The position numbers were made by a program, and so were the translations under genes. Of a DNA stretch of 35,422 nucleotides, positions 7,099 to 15,304 are shown piece after piece. Within the stretch, counting starts at the first letter, position 1. Each line of letters starts with the position of its first letter. The notes beneath the pieces were generated by a model. The model did not search any database, was not told the DNA's origin, and saw nothing but the letters and a program-made list of their open reading frames with translations. This stretch comes from Bacteroides sp. (GTDB lineage: Bacteria; Bacteroidota; Bacteroidia; Bacteroidales; Muribaculaceae), in NCBI GenBank assembly GCA_014802325.1, contig JAAVCK010000025.1:1-35422 (forward strand), read 5' to 3'.

Positions 7099-8944
7099 CC
7101 TTGAGCCCCGCCGCTACATCATCGGAGGTATCGTAGTGGCCATAGTGCTAATATATATAATCAGACTGTTCAGCCTCCAGGTCACCGACTCCAGATATAA
7201 GGAGTATGCCGACTCCAATGCTTTTCTGCGCAAGGCAGTGTATCCGTCGCGCGGCATAATTTATGACCGCGAGGGACGCCTTGTGGTGTATAATCAGCCT
7301 GCCTACGACGTGATGCTGATACCGCGCGACGTGAAGGCATTTGATACCATCGACTTCTGCAATACCATCAGTATCACTCCTGAGCAACTTCGCAAGCGTT
7401 TTGCCGACATGAAGGATCGGCGCCTCAATCCCGGCTACTCGTCATATTCGCCTCAGACTCTTATCACCCATCTCTCGGCTGAGGAATATGGCCGACTGCA
7501 GGAGAAGCTTTATCGCTTTCCGGGTTTTTATATCCAGAAGCGAATACTGCGCGAGTATAATTACGACTGTGCGGCCAATGTGCTCGGAAATATACGCGAG
7601 GTGTCGCAGAAAGATATGGAGCGCGATGACTACTACTCGCGCGGCGACTACACCGGCGATATGGGTGTGGAGCGCAGCTATGAGGAATTTCTGCGTGGAG
7701 TGAAGGGCGCTGAAGTGCTCATACGCGATGCCTACGGTAAGATTCAGGGCCGGTATGACAACGGCGCACACGACCGTCCGGCCATATCGGGTAAAAATCT
7801 GAAATTAAGTATCGATATCGAGCTCCAGCAGTATGCCGAGTCGCTTATGGTGAATAAGAAAGGGGCGGTGGTGGCCATAGAGCCGCGCACAGGCGAGATA
7901 CTCTGCCTCGTGTCGGCGCCGTCGTTCAAGCCGTCGCTGCTCGTAGGCCGTCAGCGCGGAGCCAACTATCTGGCCCTGACCAAAGATCTTGACCGTCCGC
8001 TCTTTGACCGCGCCATTCAGGCGGCTTATCCTCCCGGCTCGACGTTTAAGCCTGCCAACGGCCTGATACTTCTTCAGGAGGGTATCATCAGCCCTTCCAC
8101 GGCTTATCCTTGCAATCACGGATTCGTGTCGGGACGCCTGCGTCTGGGCTGTCATGCCCACGGAGCGCCGCTACCTCTCAAGCCCGCGCTTCAGACATCG
8201 TGCAACGCTTATTTCTGCTGGGGATTCAAGGCGATGGTCGACCGCAAGAGCCGTTACGGTTCGCATGCCGAGGCGTTTGAGGTGTGGAAAAATCATCTTG
8301 TCTCGATGGGCTACGGATACCGTCTGGGTATAGACCTCCCCGGCGAGAGCCGCGCATATATACCTAACTCCAAGGTCTACGACAAAGTCTACGGCGCCGG
8401 ACACTGGAGCGCCAACACGATAATATCAGTATCGATAGGTCAGGGCGAGATTCTGGCTACGCCGCTTCAGATAGCCAATCTTGCCGCCACGATAGCCAAC
8501 CGCGGATGGTTCATCACCCCTCACGTGGTCAAGGAGGTGCAGGACACCGTGATCGACGCGCAGTATACCGAGCGGCGCTATCCCACAGTCGACTCTCGGT
8601 TTTATCCCGATGTGGCCGAAGGTATGCGCATGGCTGTCACCGGCGGTACATGCCGACTGGCCAATCTGCCGGGCATAGAGGTGGCCGGAAAGACCGGTAC
8701 GGCTCAGAATCCTCATGGGCGTGACCACTCGGCATTTATGGGCTTCGCTCCCTACAACGATCCGAAGATCGCCGTGGCCGTGTATGTGGAAAATGCCGGT
8801 TTCGGCGCCGCATTCGGTGTGCCTATCGGATCTCTTGTAATCGAAAAGTATCTCAACGGTCATATCGCCGACGACAGAAAGTATCTTGAGGAACGCATGT
8901 TGCAGTCCAATACCATACAGTTTGCCGGCACTAAAAAACACTGA
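7082..8944 (+). CDS. mrdA: Penicillin-binding protein 2 (elongation transpeptidase)
   Basis: PBP2 cross-links new peptidoglycan during elongation together with RodA. The 620-residue protein starts with GTG at 7082, inside the end of mreD. One membrane anchor lies at about residues 13-30, followed by the pedestal domain (SRGIIYDREGRLV) and the transpeptidase domain. The three catalytic motifs are present: S320-TFK in PPGSTFKP, S373-C-N in QTSCNAY, and K537-TGT in AGKTGTAQN. Nothing is missing. It is followed 8 nt later by rodA. Confidence 0.96.
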   Translation: MRKDYNLEPRRYIIGGIVVAIVLIYIIRLFSLQVTDSRYKEYADSNAFLRKAVYPSRGIIYDREGRLVVYNQPAYDVMLIPRDVKAFDTIDFCNTISITPEQLRKRFADMKDRRLNPGYSSYSPQTLITHLSAEEYGRLQEKLYRFPGFYIQKRILREYNYDCAANVLGNIREVSQKDMERDDYYSRGDYTGDMGVERSYEEFLRGVKGAEVLIRDAYGKIQGRYDNGAHDRPAISGKNLKLSIDIELQQYAESLMVNKKGAVVAIEPRTGEILCLVSAPSFKPSLLVGRQRGANYLALTKDLDRPLFDRAIQAAYPPGSTFKPANGLILLQEGIISPSTAYPCNHGFVSGRLRLGCHAHGAPLPLKPALQTSCNAYFCWGFKAMVDRKSRYGSHAEAFEVWKNHLVSMGYGYRLGIDLPGESRAYIPNSKVYDKVYGAGHWSANTIISVSIGQGEILATPLQIANLAATIANRGWFITPHVVKEVQDTVIDAQYTERRYPTVDSRFYPDVAEGMRMAVTGGTCRLANLPGIEVAGKTGTAQNPHGRDHSAFMGFAPYNDPKIAVAVYVENAGFGAAFGVPIGSLVIEKYLNGHIADDRKYLEERMLQSNTIQFAGTKKH

Positions 8945-8952
8945 TAACAGCT

Positions 8953-10440
8953 ATGTTCAATTCACCCCTCGGCAATTCAGCTCCCGGCGAATCGCGCTCG
9001 GTGTTCAAGGACATCGACTGGTTCACGGTAATACTGTATCTCGTGCTCGTGATAGCGGGCGCGTTCAGCATCTACGCCGCCAGCTATAAGTTTGACGATG
9101 CCTCGATATGGGACTTCTCGCAGTTCTCGGGCAAGCAGTTGCGATGGATCGGTCTGTCGCTGGTTCTCGGACTGTTTCTGATACTCGTTGACGTGAGATT
9201 TTATGAAAACTATGCCTATGTGATATATATCGCTATGGTGCTGTTGCTGATAGTGACGATAGCGATAGCGCCGGATATCAAAGGCTCGCGGTCGTGGCTC
9301 GTGCTCGGTCCGATGAGTCTTCAGCCGGCCGAGTTCGGTAAGTTTGCCACGGCGCTTGCGCTGGCTAAATTGTTCAGCAGCTACAACTTTCATCTCAATG
9401 CCTCGCGCAACAATTATCTGAAGGCACTCGCCATCATTCTTCTGCCCTTTGTGCTTATCATCCTTCAGAAGGAGACCGGATCGGCGCTGGTTTACCTGTC
9501 GCTCTTTTTCGTGCTCTATCGCGAGGGCATGAGCGGCCTGGTGCTTCTGGCCGGAGCGTGTGCTGTGACCTTTTTCGTAGTGGCGCTGAAGTATTCCGGC
9601 ACCGAGACCCTCGGTATCACCACCGGCCGAGTGGTGGTCTACTCGATGATTATGGCCATAATGGTGCTGATGCTGGCTCTTTATGCCCGCTGTCCGCGCG
9701 AGGCGCGTAATCTGTTTCTCGTCTATGCCGGAACGGGTGTGCTGGTGATGACGCTGGCACTCTGCGGTGTGCCTGTGCCCGGTAATATTTATTTTCTCTG
9801 TGCCATAGTCGGGGGTGTGATCTACTGCCTGTATATCATGATCCACGGCTTCAGCTCGCGGGTGCTTATCACGGCCGTGGCGGCTGTGCTCAGTCTGGGT
9901 TTTCTGCTATCGATAGACTATGTGTTCAATAAATCTCTAAAGACGTATCAGAAGGAGCGTATAATGGTGACGCTCGGTATCATGGACGACCCCAAGGGTA
10001 TGGGCTACAACGTCAATCAATCGAAGATAGCCATAGGCTCGGGCGGACTTACCGGCAAGGGATTTCTGAACGGCACGCAGACCAAGCTGAAATATGTGCC
10101 TGAGCAACACACCGACTTTATATTCTGCACCATAGGTGAGGAGGAAGGATTCATTGGCTCCACAGTGGTGCTTGCGCTGTTTCTCATACTGATATTGCGC
10201 ATCATCTCGATAGCCGAGCGTCAGCCCGGTATATTCGGACGAGTCTATGCCTATTGTGTGGCGTCATATTTCATCATGCACCTTGCCATCAATATAGGCA
10301 TGGTGATAGGACTGTGCCCGGTGATAGGTATTCCGTTGCCGTTTTTCAGCTATGGCGGATCTTCGCTATGGGGATTCACATTCCTGCTTTTCATACTCCT
10401 GCGCATCGATGCCGCAAGACGCGAGCGCCCAAGCTACTGA
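8953..10440 (+). CDS. rodA: Rod-shape-determining glycosyltransferase RodA
   Basis: RodA is the SEDS-family polymerase that makes glycan strands, paired with PBP2. The 495-residue polytopic membrane protein has the SEDS landmarks: GSRSWLVLG and LQPAEFGK near residues 115-130, LQKETGSALVY, and the C-terminal GIPLPFFSYGGSS. It is about 120 residues longer than E. coli RodA because of additional hydrophobic segments in the middle (about residues 190-300), a feature I associate with Bacteroidetes members. It ends the mre-mrd run; the next gene follows after 10 nt. Confidence 0.95.
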   Translation: MFNSPLGNSAPGESRSVFKDIDWFTVILYLVLVIAGAFSIYAASYKFDDASIWDFSQFSGKQLRWIGLSLVLGLFLILVDVRFYENYAYVIYIAMVLLLIVTIAIAPDIKGSRSWLVLGPMSLQPAEFGKFATALALAKLFSSYNFHLNASRNNYLKALAIILLPFVLIILQKETGSALVYLSLFFVLYREGMSGLVLLAGACAVTFFVVALKYSGTETLGITTGRVVVYSMIMAIMVLMLALYARCPREARNLFLVYAGTGVLVMTLALCGVPVPGNIYFLCAIVGGVIYCLYIMIHGFSSRVLITAVAAVLSLGFLLSIDYVFNKSLKTYQKERIMVTLGIMDDPKGMGYNVNQSKIAIGSGGLTGKGFLNGTQTKLKYVPEQHTDFIFCTIGEEEGFIGSTVVLALFLILILRIISIAERQPGIFGRVYAYCVASYFIMHLAINIGMVIGLCPVIGIPLPFFSYGGSSLWGFTFLLFILLRIDAARRERPSY

Positions 10441-10450
10441 TATATAAGTT

Positions 10451-10933
10451 ATGGCCGATAACTATCTGGAGAAAAAGATGGAAGAACACCGCAGCCGTAT
10501 GGCCGCAGGTGTGATGAAGCGTGTGCGACAGGCTGCTCCGTCGGGCGGACTCGTGTTTGCGCAACAGCGCATTATCGTTGACGGCGGGGCCAGCGACTGG
10601 GAGGCGGCTGTGGTGATGGCTTTGCGTGCCGCCGGTCACAGAGTGGCATTTATGAATCCCGCCGGCTCTACGCTTGCCCAGACATCGGGTGCGAGATGCT
10701 ATCCGTGGACTTCTGACCGGATGCCCGATGCCGTTGTCGACCTTAATAAACATTGGGGTGGCCTTGACATGATAGTCCGGGCCACCCTCAGTGGTGATAT
10801 TTTGGTCGAGGATTTGACAGACGGGTCGCTGTTTGCGGTATCAGCCGAAGGCGATGCGGCTTCGGCAGTGGTGATTCTCACCCATCCGTCGGTCAGATTA
10901 ATACATAGGAGTAAACCCTTCGACGGGGAATAA
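10451..10933 (+). CDS. Conserved small protein of unknown function behind rodA
   Basis: This 160-residue soluble protein has no signal peptide. A segment IIVDGGASDWEAAV followed by LRAAGHRVAFMNP resembles the beta-alpha-beta start of a Rossmann or SDR-like fold, but the glycine motif and the catalytic YxxxK are missing, so I assign no activity. It lies 10 nt behind rodA and is probably transcribed with it. Its last 36 nt overlap the 3' end of the convergent hydrolase gene on the other strand. Confidence 0.6.
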   Translation: MADNYLEKKMEEHRSRMAAGVMKRVRQAAPSGGLVFAQQRIIVDGGASDWEAAVVMALRAAGHRVAFMNPAGSTLAQTSGARCYPWTSDRMPDAVVDLNKHWGGLDMIVRATLSGDILVEDLTDGSLFAVSAEGDAASAVVILTHPSVRLIHRSKPFDGE

Positions 10934-11935
10934 CTTGCCGGTGCAGTTGCCAACGAAATCCGATGATTTTGATGTGTCGATCTTGAGGATAGGAGCGCCG
11001 GGAGCGAGATTGATCTCGTTGAGGTCAACGTAGAATATACCGGGGTTGGTGACTACATCGAAGTAATAGCGGAGGTCGCGCAGATTGGCAAACGAACGCC
11101 ACTGTGTGGACGATACATTACCTTCTCCCTCTACGGTGTAAGTGTAAGGCACGGAAACGTTGAAAAGTATCGAGCGTATTATCGACAGACCCAGATCGGC
11201 CTCGCCTGTCTTTGATACATTCTTGTCGAAGAATACGCCGCGCACGAAGCGGTCAGGGCTTGACACTGTGCCGGGCAGAGTATGAGTACCGCCTTTCTTT
11301 TCCCAATAATCATTGATGGCGTTCATGGCCGGGAATGTGGGATCGTTGGTCATGGCTATGATGTCGTCGCCCTCATAAATGTTGATATTACCGTCGACGA
11401 ACTCCACAACGGCCGACTTGCCTGATGCGTCGGTGATGCCGAAGTGAAGAGCCGACACTGTGCCGCCGTCGAATGTAGCACCGGATATGGTGAAGTCATG
11501 CTTGCGCAACACAGCCACAGCCTCGTCAGTAGTGGCATTCATGTCAAGAAGCCACGCGGGGAACATGGCCAGCGACATGGGCGGACGGTCGGAATTGGTA
11601 TCGTTCGAGTAGATAGAGCCCTTGCAGAAAAGACCGTTTACCACAAGACCCTTTTCGTTCATGCCTTCGGTGACACCTCCGTCGTAGCCCACTGCATATA
11701 CGGCTCCGTATTTTGAAGTCCAAGTCACGGCTCCGGGCAGATTGTGGCCCTTCTTGGCTATACCGGCGGGATATACATATACGTTGGTAGGAATAGGTGT
11801 GCGCCAGTCAAGCGAGCGGCCTACAATGAGCAGACTGTCGTTGCCTTTATATAATATGCGGGAGCATGCGTTGCTATCGGGTGTTCCGGCGATTGCAGCC
11901 ATTGCCATTAGGCCGGCGAGGAGTTTCAGTTTCAT
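10898..11935 (-). CDS. Secreted choloylglycine hydrolase / penicillin V acylase family protein
   Basis: The 345-residue precursor belongs to the Ntn-hydrolases that cut linear amide bonds, such as bile salt hydrolase. A Sec signal peptide ends at Ala23, which would leave Cys24 as the N-terminal nucleophile. With Cys24 set as Cys2 of bile salt hydrolase, Arg40 and Asp43 fall exactly on Arg18 and Asp21. Asn100 in VVNGL, the Asn of MTNDPTF and an Arg in SSPDRFVRG supply the remaining active-site positions. The enzyme should act in the periplasm. Substrate (conjugated bile acids, penicillin V or N-acyl signals) cannot be told from sequence. The gene is monocistronic and convergent with the small gene at 10451. 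Confidence 0.88.
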   Translation of the reverse strand: MKLKLLAGLMAMAAIAGTPDSNACSRILYKGNDSLLIVGRSLDWRTPIPTNVYVYPAGIAKKGHNLPGAVTWTSKYGAVYAVGYDGGVTEGMNEKGLVVNGLFCKGSIYSNDTNSDRPPMSLAMFPAWLLDMNATTDEAVAVLRKHDFTISGATFDGGTVSALHFGITDASGKSAVVEFVDGNINIYEGDDIIAMTNDPTFPAMNAINDYWEKKGGTHTLPGTVSSPDRFVRGVFFDKNVSKTGEADLGLSIIRSILFNVSVPYTYTVEGEGNVSSTQWRSFANLRDLRYYFDVVTNPGIFYVDLNEINLAPGAPILKIDTSKSSDFVGNCTGKLFPVEGFTPMY

Positions 11936-12025
11936 AATTCAAATAATTAGTTGAGAATGTGACATATTTTTCATATAACGCTATGCGGGGCGCAACTGTT
12001 CATTTAGCAACAGAGATAAAAAATA

Positions 12026-12057
12026 TTTGCATAAGAGGAAAAAATGCAGTATCTTTG
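12026..12057 (+). promoter_or_regulatory. Promoter of tRNA-Pro
   Basis: A perfect Bacteroidetes promoter: TTTG at 12026-12029, a 20-nt spacer and TATCTTTG at 12050-12057, ending 9 nt before the tRNA. Confidence 0.85.
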
Positions 12058-12066
12058 CACCACATT

Positions 12067-12141
12067 CGGGGCGTAGCGCAGCCCGGTTAGCGCACCTGCT
12101 TTGGGAGCAGGGGGTCGCGAGTTCGAATCCCGCCACCCCGA
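12067..12141 (+). tRNA. tRNA-Pro (anticodon TGG)
   Basis: A 75-nt cloverleaf begins CGGGGCG and ends CACCCCGA. The anticodon stem CCTGC/GCAGG encloses the loop TTTGGGA with anticodon TGG, which reads proline CCA and, by wobble, CCG codons. The T loop is TTCGAAT. Two C-A mismatches are visible: acceptor position 6 with its partner, and one pair in the T stem (GCGAG/CCCGC). CCA is not encoded (the tRNA is followed by CAT). Confidence 0.93.
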
Positions 12142-12148
12142 CATCGTT

Positions 12149-12183
12149 CAGCCGCTTGTAAATCAAAGATTTGCAAGCGGCTG
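12149..12183 (+). terminator. Hairpin after tRNA-Pro
   Basis: CAGCCGCTTG pairs with CAAGCGGCTG, extended by TAAATC/GATTTG around an AAA loop. It starts 7 nt behind the tRNA. Only an AT-rich tract, not a T-run, follows, so termination is probable but not certain. Confidence 0.55.
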
Positions 12184-12290
12184 ACTATATAATATATTGC
12201 ATAGCCTGTAGGGGTGCTTCGAAGGAGCACCCGGCCGAACAAAATGGTAATTAAACAATACAGAGAATTTCACATAATAGAAATAACACA

Positions 12291-12515
12291 GTGTCATTCA
12301 ATTCCGTAGGGAAGCACACTGGGGTGCGTCCGGCAGAGCAAAACGGTAATTTAATCGCCGTAGTCGCCCTCGGATATCCAACGACAAGTTTACAATATGG
12401 TTCGCCAAAACCGATTGAAAACTACCGGAAGCAAAACGAATCGACGTTATTCACTGGCATAAAAAAAAGATCGCAAAAAGAATTGATCCTTATGCATGGT
12501 ATAAGGGTCTGAATA
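12291..12515 (+). pseudogene. Possible decayed C-terminal tail of a nitroreductase-like gene
   Basis: One frame from about 12315 reads NGNLIAVVALGYPTT and SPKPIENY, which resembles the end of nitroreductase-family flavoenzymes (a VVAxGYP strand, then a KP-rich stretch). The expected closing motif (R-x-x-x-x-IHW) is found in another frame, as RIDVIHWHKK at about 12437-12466, so a frameshift separates the two. The flavin-binding N-terminal part is absent. The match is by eye and weak. The surrounding 12184-12689 is otherwise gene-free and AT-rich, with a 22-nt imperfect direct repeat at 12231-12252 and 12330-12351. Confidence 0.3.
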
Positions 12516-12689
12516 CCAGGTTTTAATGCTATTTGTAATTTGGGTGTTTTAACAAAAAGAATTTGTCTTAATTATTTGTCGGTTTTGCTGAATAGCTAAT
12601 AGTTAATAGGCTTAATAAATAGGAGATATGGATAAACATCGCTGAAAACGGTTGTAGATTCAAGAAGATGCTATTACGGTATTAAAGAG

Positions 12690-13196
12690 TCAGCGGGTGA
12701 TGACAAGGTATTCGGCCGGTCCGCCGTAGACCACGTGGTAGCGTTTGAGGGCGTAACCGTTGCGTGCGGCCGGTCCGCTGAGGGGTACGCCATAGTTGGT
12801 GAACACCTCATATGTGCTTTCACACTGCGGGCAGCGGGCGTGAACTTCATCGGCCGGAATATATATGCGCACGTCGCGACGCATTTCCACCGGACATGAG
12901 AGGTCATATACCTGCGGGTCGCCCATTATGTCGCACACCACGAGCAGTCCGCCCCAGCCGGTCTGGTCGAGTGCCGTATAAGGGAAGTCGGTGGGGATAT
13001 GTTCTGACTTTATGTAGCGTCGCGATGATGTAGCTCCGGCCACACCGTAGATATTCCACACGCCTTCGGTGGTAAATGTCAGCCGGACTTCGGCATATGG
13101 TATGCGTTCGTCGTTGAGTGAGTCGCACGACGATAATGTGAAAATGGCCGTCGCAGCAGCTACGACGGCCATCATGATGTAGCTTGGAAATTTCAT
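12690..13196 (-). CDS. Rieske-like lipoprotein with altered metal ligands
   Basis: The 168-residue precursor has a lipoprotein signal peptide with lipobox LSSC (Cys24), so it should be anchored in an envelope membrane. The C-terminal half follows the Rieske pattern: a first box with Cys101-Pro, then Cys122-P-Q-Cys125-ES-TY and a closing GVPLSGPA. In true Rieske proteins each box supplies one Cys and one His (CxH, CxxH). Here both His positions are replaced, by Val103 and Cys125. A 2Fe-2S cluster of Rieske type is therefore unlikely as such; another metal or a purely structural fold is possible. The gene overlaps the SRPBCC-like gene upstream by 4 nt (ATGA). Confidence 0.6.
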   Translation of the reverse strand: MKFPSYIMMAVVAAATAIFTLSSCDSLNDERIPYAEVRLTFTTEGVWNIYGVAGATSSRRYIKSEHIPTDFPYTALDQTGWGGLLVVCDIMGDPQVYDLSCPVEMRRDVRIYIPADEVHARCPQCESTYEVFTNYGVPLSGPAARNGYALKRYHVVYGGPAEYLVITR

Positions 13197-13612
13197 TTAA
13201 GAATAGTGGAGAAAACCTCGCCGAACTTATCGGCCGCTTCCTGAAGTTTGGGGCCGACAAATGAGCGCAGCATAGCAGGCAGCTCTATGTCGATCGACGG
13301 GGTGATAAGGGTGGAGTCGGCGCTTTCGGCCTTAAGGTCGACGCACAGATTGAGAGGAATGGGCGACTGCTCGGCTCTGAAAGCCACGTGGGTGGGAGCT
13401 ACAGTCTCGGCAAGCTTGAAGCTGAGACGACCTACGCCGGGGGCGTCAAATGCCACGCTGTCGGCATCAAATGTAATGCCGTGGATGCGCTCGCGCTGGT
13501 CGGCGGGAAGCTCGTCGAGCATGGATTTGTAGCCCGATAGGTCTGATACGCGGCTGTAGATAGAGTCGATATCGCGGGGGAGGGTGACGGATTTACCTGT
13601 GTATTTTGCCAT
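13193..13612 (-). CDS. SRPBCC (START-like) family protein
   Basis: The 139-residue cytoplasmic protein has the pattern of small SRPBCC proteins: an opening strand after a lysine-rich start, an early helix (IYSRVSDLSGYKSMLDEL), a run of beta strands and a long C-terminal helix. It probably binds a hydrophobic ligand, but no ligand can be named. It lies 21 nt behind pyrE on the same strand and is coupled to the lipoprotein gene by a 4-nt overlap, suggesting a three-gene operon. The call rests on size and predicted fold. Confidence 0.55.
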   Translation of the reverse strand: MAKYTGKSVTLPRDIDSIYSRVSDLSGYKSMLDELPADQRERIHGITFDADSVAFDAPGVGRLSFKLAETVAPTHVAFRAEQSPIPLNLCVDLKAESADSTLITPSIDIELPAMLRSFVGPKLQEAADKFGEVFSTILK

Positions 13613-13633
13613 AACCGGTGAAATTATGTCTTA

Positions 13634-14281
13634 TCAGTCGATTGCTTTATTAGGAGTCCATTCGGCAGGATTTTCGCGCCACTTGCGCAGGGTCTCCACA
13701 TCGTGTTCGCGAATGAAGCCGGTCTCAAGAGCTGCGGTGATGAGGGCGGTATAGTTGGAGAGGGTGATCAGTTTCACGTCGGCATCCTTGAAATTGCGGG
13801 TGGCTACGGGGAACTGGTATGAGAAAATGGCTGCCATACCCATCACCTCGCATCCGGCATTGCGGATAGCCTCCACTGCCTTGAGTGAGCTGCCTCCGGT
13901 GGAGATGAGGTCTTCGATCACCACTACTTTCTGACCCGGCATCAGATTGCCCTCGATGAGATTTTCGAGTCCGTGATCCTTGGGAGTGGAGCGTACGTAT
14001 ACGTAGGGAGCGCCAAGCGAGTTGGCTACGAGTGCGCCCTGGGCTATGGCTCCGGTGGCCACACCTGCTATGGCATCGAATTCTGGGAAGTTTTCAAGTA
14101 TCACACGACACAGCTCAACCTTGATGAAGTTTCTCACCTCGGGAAACGAGAGAGTCTTGCGGTTGTCGGTATAAATGGGTGAGTTCCAGCCTGATGCCCA
14201 TGTGAAGGGATTTTCGGGCTGAAGCTTTATCGCACTGATTTTAAGTAGTTTTTCTGCAAGAATGATATCAAGCTGTTTCAT
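13634..14281 (-). CDS. pyrE: Orotate phosphoribosyltransferase
   Basis: PyrE transfers the phosphoribosyl group of PRPP to orotate, the fifth step of pyrimidine synthesis. The 215-residue length is normal. The PRPP-binding motif VVVIEDLISTGGS lies at about 118-130, and the N-terminal part shows FTWASGWNSPIYTDNR and the GVATGAIAQGA loop expected of the family. It is the first gene of the pyrE / SRPBCC / lipoprotein run. Confidence 0.96.
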   Translation of the reverse strand: MKQLDIILAEKLLKISAIKLQPENPFTWASGWNSPIYTDNRKTLSFPEVRNFIKVELCRVILENFPEFDAIAGVATGAIAQGALVANSLGAPYVYVRSTPKDHGLENLIEGNLMPGQKVVVIEDLISTGGSSLKAVEAIRNAGCEVMGMAAIFSYQFPVATRNFKDADVKLITLSNYTALITAALETGFIREHDVETLRKWRENPAEWTPNKAID

Positions 14282-14339
14282 GTGTGAGAGGTGTAAGGGG
14301 GTATTAAATATTTATGGACTCAAATGATGATTTCAAGTA

Positions 14340-14347
14340 CAAAGGTA
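14340..14347 (-). promoter_or_regulatory. Probable -7 box of pyrE
   Basis: On the minus strand TACCTTTG fits TAnnTTTG, 58 nt before the pyrE start. A partial -33 box (TTG at 14368-14370) is at the right distance of 20 nt. Confidence 0.55.
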
Positions 14348-14384
14348 CAACAACCCCGGGCCAAATGCAAGTATTTAAATAAAA

Positions 14385-14744
14385 TTATTGTTTGCGCCCG
14401 TATTTATGCTCAAACAGGTCCATATGCTCACTGCCCCACGCAAGCATGGCATCAATAATAGGTAGCAGTGATGCTCCGAGTGGAGTGATGCGGTACACCG
14501 AGCGGGGAGGAAGTTCGGGGAAGATGGTCTTGCTTACGAGACCGTCTTCCATCATCTCTTTCAGCTGAATATCCAATACACGGGGCGCGGCCTCAGGAAG
14601 ACATTTGTGTAGTTCGCTCGGACGCATTTCGTTGCCTGACCGCAGCTCATCGAGCAGGCATGATTTCCATTTCGATTCGATTAGACTCATGGTGAGTCGC
14701 AGCGGGCAGTCAAGATCGACAGGTATTTTTCGTTCGTATGCCAA
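14385..14744 (-). CDS. HxlR-family winged-helix regulator
   Basis: The 119-residue protein begins with TTG at 14744; no in-frame ATG precedes it, and the next Met is too far in. The family core is clear: a DCP motif in place of the usual DC-G, the IESKWKSCLLDEL helix, a recognition region with RVLDIQLKEMMEDGL, and the wing PPRSVYRITPLG. HxlR proteins bind as dimers to inverted repeats, and many sense electrophiles or oxidants through the N-terminal cysteine, present here in DLDCPL. The divergent gene pair at 14921 and the operator between them make autoregulation and control of that pair likely. Confidence 0.88.
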   Translation of the reverse strand: MAYERKIPVDLDCPLRLTMSLIESKWKSCLLDELRSGNEMRPSELHKCLPEAAPRVLDIQLKEMMEDGLVSKTIFPELPPRSVYRITPLGASLLPIIDAMLAWGSEHMDLFEHKYGRKQ

Positions 14745-14778
14745 GATATGACGATGTAATGATTTCTTAGATATACTG

Positions 14779-14786
14779 CAAAGTTA
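14779..14786 (-). promoter_or_regulatory. -7 box of the HxlR-type gene
   Basis: TAACTTTG on the minus strand matches TAnnTTTG and gives a leader of roughly 30 nt before the TTG start at 14744. The operator at 14810-14848 lies just upstream of its -33 position. Confidence 0.65.
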
Positions 14787-14809
14787 GTCAATATAACTGA
14801 TAATGAGTA

Positions 14810-14848
14810 TACCGAAAAATTATTCAGTACCAGAATATTTTTTCGGTA
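14810..14848. promoter_or_regulatory. 39-bp inverted-repeat operator
   Basis: Arms TACCGAAAAATTATTC (14810-14825) and GAATATTTTTTCGGTA (14833-14848) are complementary at 15 of 16 positions, around a 7-nt centre. A second, nested repeat AGTACC/GGTACT spans 14826-14831 and 14845-14850. The right end touches the -33 box of the gene at 14921. It is the obvious binding site for the HxlR-type regulator encoded next door. Confidence 0.75.
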
Positions 14849-14849
14849 C

Positions 14850-14880
14850 TTGATATTCGGGTAATATCATACTATCTTTG
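14850..14880 (+). promoter_or_regulatory. Promoter of the NTF2-like gene pair
   Basis: TTG at 14850-14852, a 20-nt spacer and TATCTTTG at 14873-14880 form a good Bacteroidetes promoter. The operator covers its -33 end, so bound repressor would block it. Confidence 0.75.
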
Positions 14881-14920
14881 CATTGAAAATAATTCATACA
14901 TATAGATCTTTTAAAGCATT

Positions 14921-15304
14921 ATGAGAGACAAGATTAAGGAATATGAAGCCGTGGCCCTCGCCGCGGAGAAGTTTGTGAAAAGTGTGGCTGAAGGCGATAG
15001 CAGCCATGCACGCAGCCTGTTTACCGATGATGCCGTGTTGTTCGGTATACTCGATGGTGTGCTTGAACACGGCTCGATTGAACAGTTTTACCACAACGTT
15101 GATTCAGTGGGAGCAGGTGAGGATTTCAAAGCCCGTATCGATGTTCTTGCCGTGGAGGAGACTGTAGCAGTAGTGCGTGTGCTTGAAGAGAAGTGGGGTG
15201 GACGCATTGACTTCACTGATTTTCTGCTGTTGCTGAAACTCAACGGAGAGTGGAAATGTGTGGCTAAAGCATATAATCAGAATTCTGATACGATAAAGGC
15301 GTGA
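14921..15304 (+). CDS. NTF2-like (putative lumazine-binding type) cytoplasmic protein
   Basis: The 127-residue protein shows the NTF2-like cone fold pattern: an N-terminal helix (VALAAEKFVKSVAEGD), ARSLFTDDAVLFGILDG, and a final strand pair with LLLLKLNGEWKCVAKAYN. This closing pattern is typical of SnoaL/lumazine-binding-like members. No catalytic residues can be assigned. No signal peptide is present. It overlaps the next gene by 4 nt, which has the same fold in an exported form, and both lie under the putative HxlR operator. Confidence 0.7.
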   Translation: MRDKIKEYEAVALAAEKFVKSVAEGDSSHARSLFTDDAVLFGILDGVLEHGSIEQFYHNVDSVGAGEDFKARIDVLAVEETVAVVRVLEEKWGGRIDFTDFLLLLKLNGEWKCVAKAYNQNSDTIKA

